Source: Ottelia alismoides (taxonomy: Eukaryota; Streptophyta; Magnoliopsida; Alismatales; Hydrocharitaceae). From it: 64,000 nt of DNA. Each line of letters opens with the position of its first letter. Positions within the stretch are counted from its first letter, which is position 1. Below are positions 60,451 to 64,000 of this stretch, in pieces. Where the stretch lies: NCBI GenBank assembly GCA_037367405.1, contig JAZKJV010001870.1:930001-994000 (forward strand). Reading direction: 5' to 3'. The position numbers were made by a program, and so were the translations under genes. The notes under the pieces were generated by a model. The model was not told the origin of the DNA, ran no database searches, and saw only the letters and a program-made list of their open reading frames with translations.

Positions 60451-61513
60451 AATTTTCGGTATTTTCTGTGATAGGGTCGTAGGGGGGTTGGAGGTCAGTG
60501 GTGGTTGTGCCTAATTGTGAGTGATGAATCTGAGCTCAAATCCCTAAAAATCATTGGCAATTTTTCAGTTATTCTGCATAATTAGCAGTCATGCATGTTT
60601 TGATAAGAATGACATTTTATCACTTATTTTTGCACAAAATAAGAAGCCAAAAATTTTAGCCAAAATGACCAGTAAATTATCCTAACTTCCCTGATTTTTA
60701 ACTAATTCATGCTAACTCCAATTGACTCAAAACCACCTCCATTGTACATATCACTAACAAGAATAAATGAAAAATACAAAAAAGTCACTAACCTAAACAA
60801 GTGGACCAAAACCCCAAACCCTAGTTCTAGGATTTCCAGACAAAAACCTCAATATCTTCCTCATCTAGTGTCCGATTTGATCCTACTCACTTTTTAACTA
60901 ATGAACATTCAAATACCTTCAAAACAAGACCAAGTTCAAGTGAATCAGAGATCATATGTGAAAGTTGGATTTTGAGCCTCTTTTGTACATTTTGTATTTT
61001 AGTGGTTTTTGACCTAATATTTTATGTACATAATTAATCCATTTTATTTCTTTTTCATTTGTCTTATTTGATAAAAGTTTTATTAAAATGCGTAAATACA
61101 ATTCCAAATTGAGTTTGAAATAAAAAAATAACTGAGTCCAAGTCTTCACTAATTGTCTATACAAAATTGACTTTTTACATTCTATTTTATTTCTTATTTT
61201 TCTTAATAAAAATCCAAAAAAATTAGATTAACGTGTAAATATTTATCTTTGATTTTATCTTATATTTTCGGATTTTTATCTGGTTTGAAAATGACAAAAA
61301 ATTATAAAACCTAAAAATCAAGGTATTCTATGTACATGGGATACCCCAAAAATATCACTTTGCACAAATGATCGATTTTGTTTTGGTGTCTTCATAAAAG
61401 TTGTAGGTCTCATTGAGACGAGAAACTTTCGCTGAGAATTTTTTTCGATCCGAGGTTGTTTACTATTTCTTTTTTAATTATCTTTTTATTTAATTTTTCG
61501 AATTTTCTTGGGC

Positions 61514-61548
61514 TGACATGTGGCTGCTCCTAGAGCCGCCACATGTCA
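61514..61548. promoter_or_regulatory. Hairpin in E6a LTR (CATGTG-bearing arms)
   Basis: Arms TGACATGTGGCTGCTC and GAGCCGCCACATGTCA pair at 15 of 16 positions around a 3-nt loop. It lies about 480 bp upstream of the TATA box and corresponds to the hairpin at 63650 in the adjacent LTR. Confidence 0.6.
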
Positions 61549-61995
61549 CCCAATTTTGGGACTTATTTATGCTCCTTTTTATAAAAAATTAAAAATTTAA
61601 AAATTAAAAAAAAATAAAATTAATAATATAAAAAATTTGCACCACTTGACATGATCTGGACCGTCCGATCTCGGTCAATCGGAATACCCCAAACCTGTCG
61701 CCTTCCTCCCGCTACTTTCCCAATCGTGGGCGCCTAGGCGACGCTGCCCGCAACCCACCGCCTTCCTCTTCCGTGATTTTTGACCTCCGCTACCTCCCCT
61801 TTCCTTCTACGCATGCCCACACCTCCTTCCCTTCTTATTCAGGCCACTGCCGCCTCTCAATCAGTCCCAGATCTCCCTCAATCTCCCAATCTACTCCATC
61901 GCCAAGATCTGCTCTCCCATTCTCGATCTCATCAAAACACCGCGAATCCGCCCCTCTCCGATCACTTTCATGATCCGGTATTCCTCCACTACCCT

Positions 61996-62003
61996 ATAAA
62001 AGC
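61996..62003 (+). promoter_or_regulatory. E6a LTR TATA box
   Basis: TATAAAAG in the context ACCCTATAAAAGCAC, followed by a CT-rich leader. It is a good match to a plant Pol II TATA box and the best promoter candidate on the plus strand in this part. Confidence 0.7.
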
Positions 62004-62624
62004 ACTGCCATCGACCACTCTAAATCTATGCATCGATTACACAATTGAGAGGCGCGCATACGATGGTGACAGCACTTACTAGGCCACCTTTCCCTCCGGT
62101 GAGGTCCGAGGTTGCATCCCTCGTTACAACGCACTCCCCAGCCTGCTTCTTGTGCTCCAGCTTTGACTGTCGAGTCAACTTATCCTTCTATCTACTCTAC
62201 TACCATCTTCCCTGTAATCCCCATACTTCTCCACCTTCGATTCATCTTGCCTCCAGCGGAGCTCTGCTCCTCCGCCGGTTCTACTTCATCTCCAGGAGAT
62301 GCAACTGCATCAATTCCAGCATCTTCACCGCCGGCGGCCCTATCGACTTTATCAACCCCGCACCACCGCTACTCTATCTACAACCACCGCTACCACCTCC
62401 GCTTGCGTTCACCTACTACACCGCAGTCAGTTGAGCCACCGCCTGTGACTCCACTCCGACTTCTTCGCACCTCCGACAACACCAACCCGCGTTCTTCACT
62501 GACAGGCTCCATCGGCCAAGCTCTACCGCCTCACCCGCCTTCACAACGCCACCGCTCTAGTCACCAGTGCCTCCAGAAGGAACAACTCCACCATTGAAGC
62601 TACAAGATCCCCTTCGGCGGTCGT

Positions 62625-64000
62625 TGATGAATCTTATATTCATCGTGCTAAAATTGGTCAATTAAGCTCTGTTACCCAAAATTAACATGCATTTAATCAT
62701 TAATAGAGCATCATTTGCATACATACATGTGTAAATAATATTTGCATTTCATCATGCATAATTGCAATAAAAATTCCAAGTGTAAATTAGCCTAAAAAGC
62801 CGTTAACTTCTCATATTTTTAGTTAATTCATCCTAACTCTGATTGATCCAAACTACCTCCATTGTGTATATATTACTAATAAGAATGAATAAAAAATACA
62901 AAAAAATACTAACTCAAATAAGTGTCAAATAGTCCTAAAGTCTAATTTCACAACTGACGGACTAAAACGCGCATATCTCCCACATACAGTGTCCGATTTT
63001 GGCCTATTTTAAAGTACTATATTTTCAAATACCTTTAAAACAAGACCAATTTCGTAAAACTCGAAATTCATATGTGAAAGTTGTGTTTTGGGCCTCTTTT
63101 GCGCATTTCGACTTTTTGCTATTTCGACCTGAATTTTTATGTACATAATTAACCCTTTTAATTTTATTTCTTATTCATTTGCATCCTTTGATGAAAGTTT
63201 TATTAAGTGACATAAAAATCTAAATTCAGATTAAAACTGAAATGAAAGAAACTGACAGTGTCCGGGTGTCCGTTGTCGGTCTGCACAAAAATTGTGTGTT
63301 TCATACTTCTATTTTATTTCCCCACTTTCTTATTTATTAAAAATCCAAAAAAAATCAGATTATCATGTAATTAATTTCCTTGTATTTTATGTATTTTTTC
63401 TAGATTTTTTATCCTCTTTAAAACGACCAAAAAAATTACAAAACCCCGAAAATCCGATTTTCTATACACATGGAGAACCGCCAAAAAGTCCACTTCACAC
63501 AGATGACCTCTTTTGCTCACGGATCCTTCATGAAAGTTGTAGATCTCGTCGAGACAAACAACTTTTGTGAAGGAAATTCTTCAATCCAAGGTCTTCTCCT
63601 ATTTCTTTCCTATTTTCTTCTACCTTTTAAATTTTGAATTTTTTTGGGATGCCACGTGGCAGCTCCTGAGCGTGCCACATGGCACTCCACTTTCTCTCCC
63701 CCTACTAGCCATCTCTGATCGTGTGCCAAGCACATGAACATCTTCGCCATCCGTTCTCCCCAACCCAAAACGGAAGCCGCCTCCTACATAGCTGTTTCTC
63801 TTCCTTCTCTCGTAACGGCCGACCCCCCACCAACTCTCCTCCTCCCCGCCTCTCAACCACTCCCCTCGTGCATAATGCCCACTCACGCCTTCCTAAAGCC
63901 TCCGCTTGGTGAAGTTCTTCAGATCTGCAATTCATCCAAGGTGCCGGTGACATCGGCCTAAACTCGCCAGCATGATCCAGAGGTCTCTGACCTCTGTGCT
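62625..64000 (+). repeat. LTR-like sequence E6b, continues past the window
   Basis: Starts TGATGAATC with a palindromic beginning (arms ATGAAT/ATTCAT) and runs to the end of the window. Related to E6a over about 900 bp but clearly diverged. Hairpin at 63650-63684 with the perfect G-box palindrome GCCACGTGGC. The part after 63690 is pyrimidine-rich, like the leader of E6a. Frames at 63620-63961 are in that leader and lack recognisable motifs. Confidence 0.6.
63650..63684. promoter_or_regulatory. G-box hairpin in E6b LTR
   Basis: TGCCACGTGGCAGCTC and GAGCGTGCCACATGGCA form an imperfect hairpin. The left arm contains GCCACGTGGC, the consensus bound by plant G-box/ABRE bZIP factors. Binding is an inference. 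Confidence 0.55.

Larger units (their letters stand above)
60522..62624 (+). repeat. LTR-like sequence E6a (plus orientation)
   Basis: Starts TGATGAATCTGAG and aligns with 62625 onward over AT-rich U3 (60640-61600 against 62770-63640). It contains a G-box-like hairpin (61514-61548), a TATA box (61996-62003) and then a pyrimidine-rich leader. It ends abruptly where the next LTR starts. No PPT, PBS or target duplication was found, so its role (solo, truncated or paired LTR) is open. A 161-codon frame at 62112 is Ser/Pro/Thr-rich low-complexity sequence and not claimed as a gene. Confidence 0.6.

Noticed and set aside
62045..62597. 129- and 161-codon frames
   Set aside because: Pyrimidine-rich LTR leader gives Ser/Pro/Thr-rich translations in two frames at once; no start context or motif supports a gene.

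Overview
The window looks like a block of nuclear heterochromatin from a flowering plant. It is AT-rich and gene-poor, and almost all of it is LTR retrotransposon sequence. I see no host gene, tRNA, rRNA or CRISPR array. The plant origin rests on Ty3/gypsy pol proteins of the plant Athila/Tat type (FMDD in reverse transcriptase, WGIDFMGPF in integrase), on primer-binding sites matching the 3' end of plant tRNA-Asp (TGGCGCCGTTGCCGGGGA), and on a Ty1/copia element with a tRNA-iMet-type site (TGGTATCAGAG). The species cannot be named from the sequence.

Layout. E1 (1-4854, minus): a 4.15-kb 5' LTR with a perfect tRNA-Asp PBS; its body runs off the left edge. E2 (about 4855-16327, plus): a non-coding gypsy relative with a rearranged 5' LTR, a degenerate PBS, an array of short hairpins, a polypurine tract of 11 G and a 3' LTR cut off at 16327. 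E3 (minus): a decayed gypsy element with 3' LTR 16328-19212, a triplicated 958-bp unit at 20714-23587, and pol/gag split into 23467-24775 and 53909-59352. E4 (24776-53908, plus): a decayed copia element flanked by the 5-bp duplication ACCTC, inserted in the integrase of E3. E5 (32828-51647): a gypsy element flanked by the duplication ATATG, inserted in the 3' LTR of E4. At the right lie a gag-protease scrap (60000-60450) and two LTRs of one family side by side (60522-62624 and 62625 onward).

The order of insertion is readable: E2 received E3, E3 received E4, E4 received E5. E1, E2, E3, E5 and the right-hand LTRs share the U3 start TGATGAA; E2, E3 and E5 also share a PPT of the form AAGTATAGGGG and a non-coding 3' spacer carrying CTATACTTAGG/CCTAAGTATAG hairpins. 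They appear to be one superfamily, with E2 as a non-autonomous member probably mobilised by E3/E5-type proteins.

The most unusual object is E5. It has a clean target-site duplication, but both outer ends are U3 ends, in inverted orientation. Its left 6.3 kb is a set of fold-backs: a partial LTR facing right, joined at the 18th base of a perfect tRNA-Asp PBS to an LTR U5 end facing left; then 1.4 kb of 3' spacer and a nearly full LTR facing right; then the inverted start of an LTR and the same spacer facing left. One junction fits snap-back self-priming by plus-strand strong-stop DNA through a 6-nt match. The result is a pair of inverted arms of about 1.57 kb plus an LTR promoter pointing antisense into the element's own gag-pol, a layout expected to yield double-stranded RNA.
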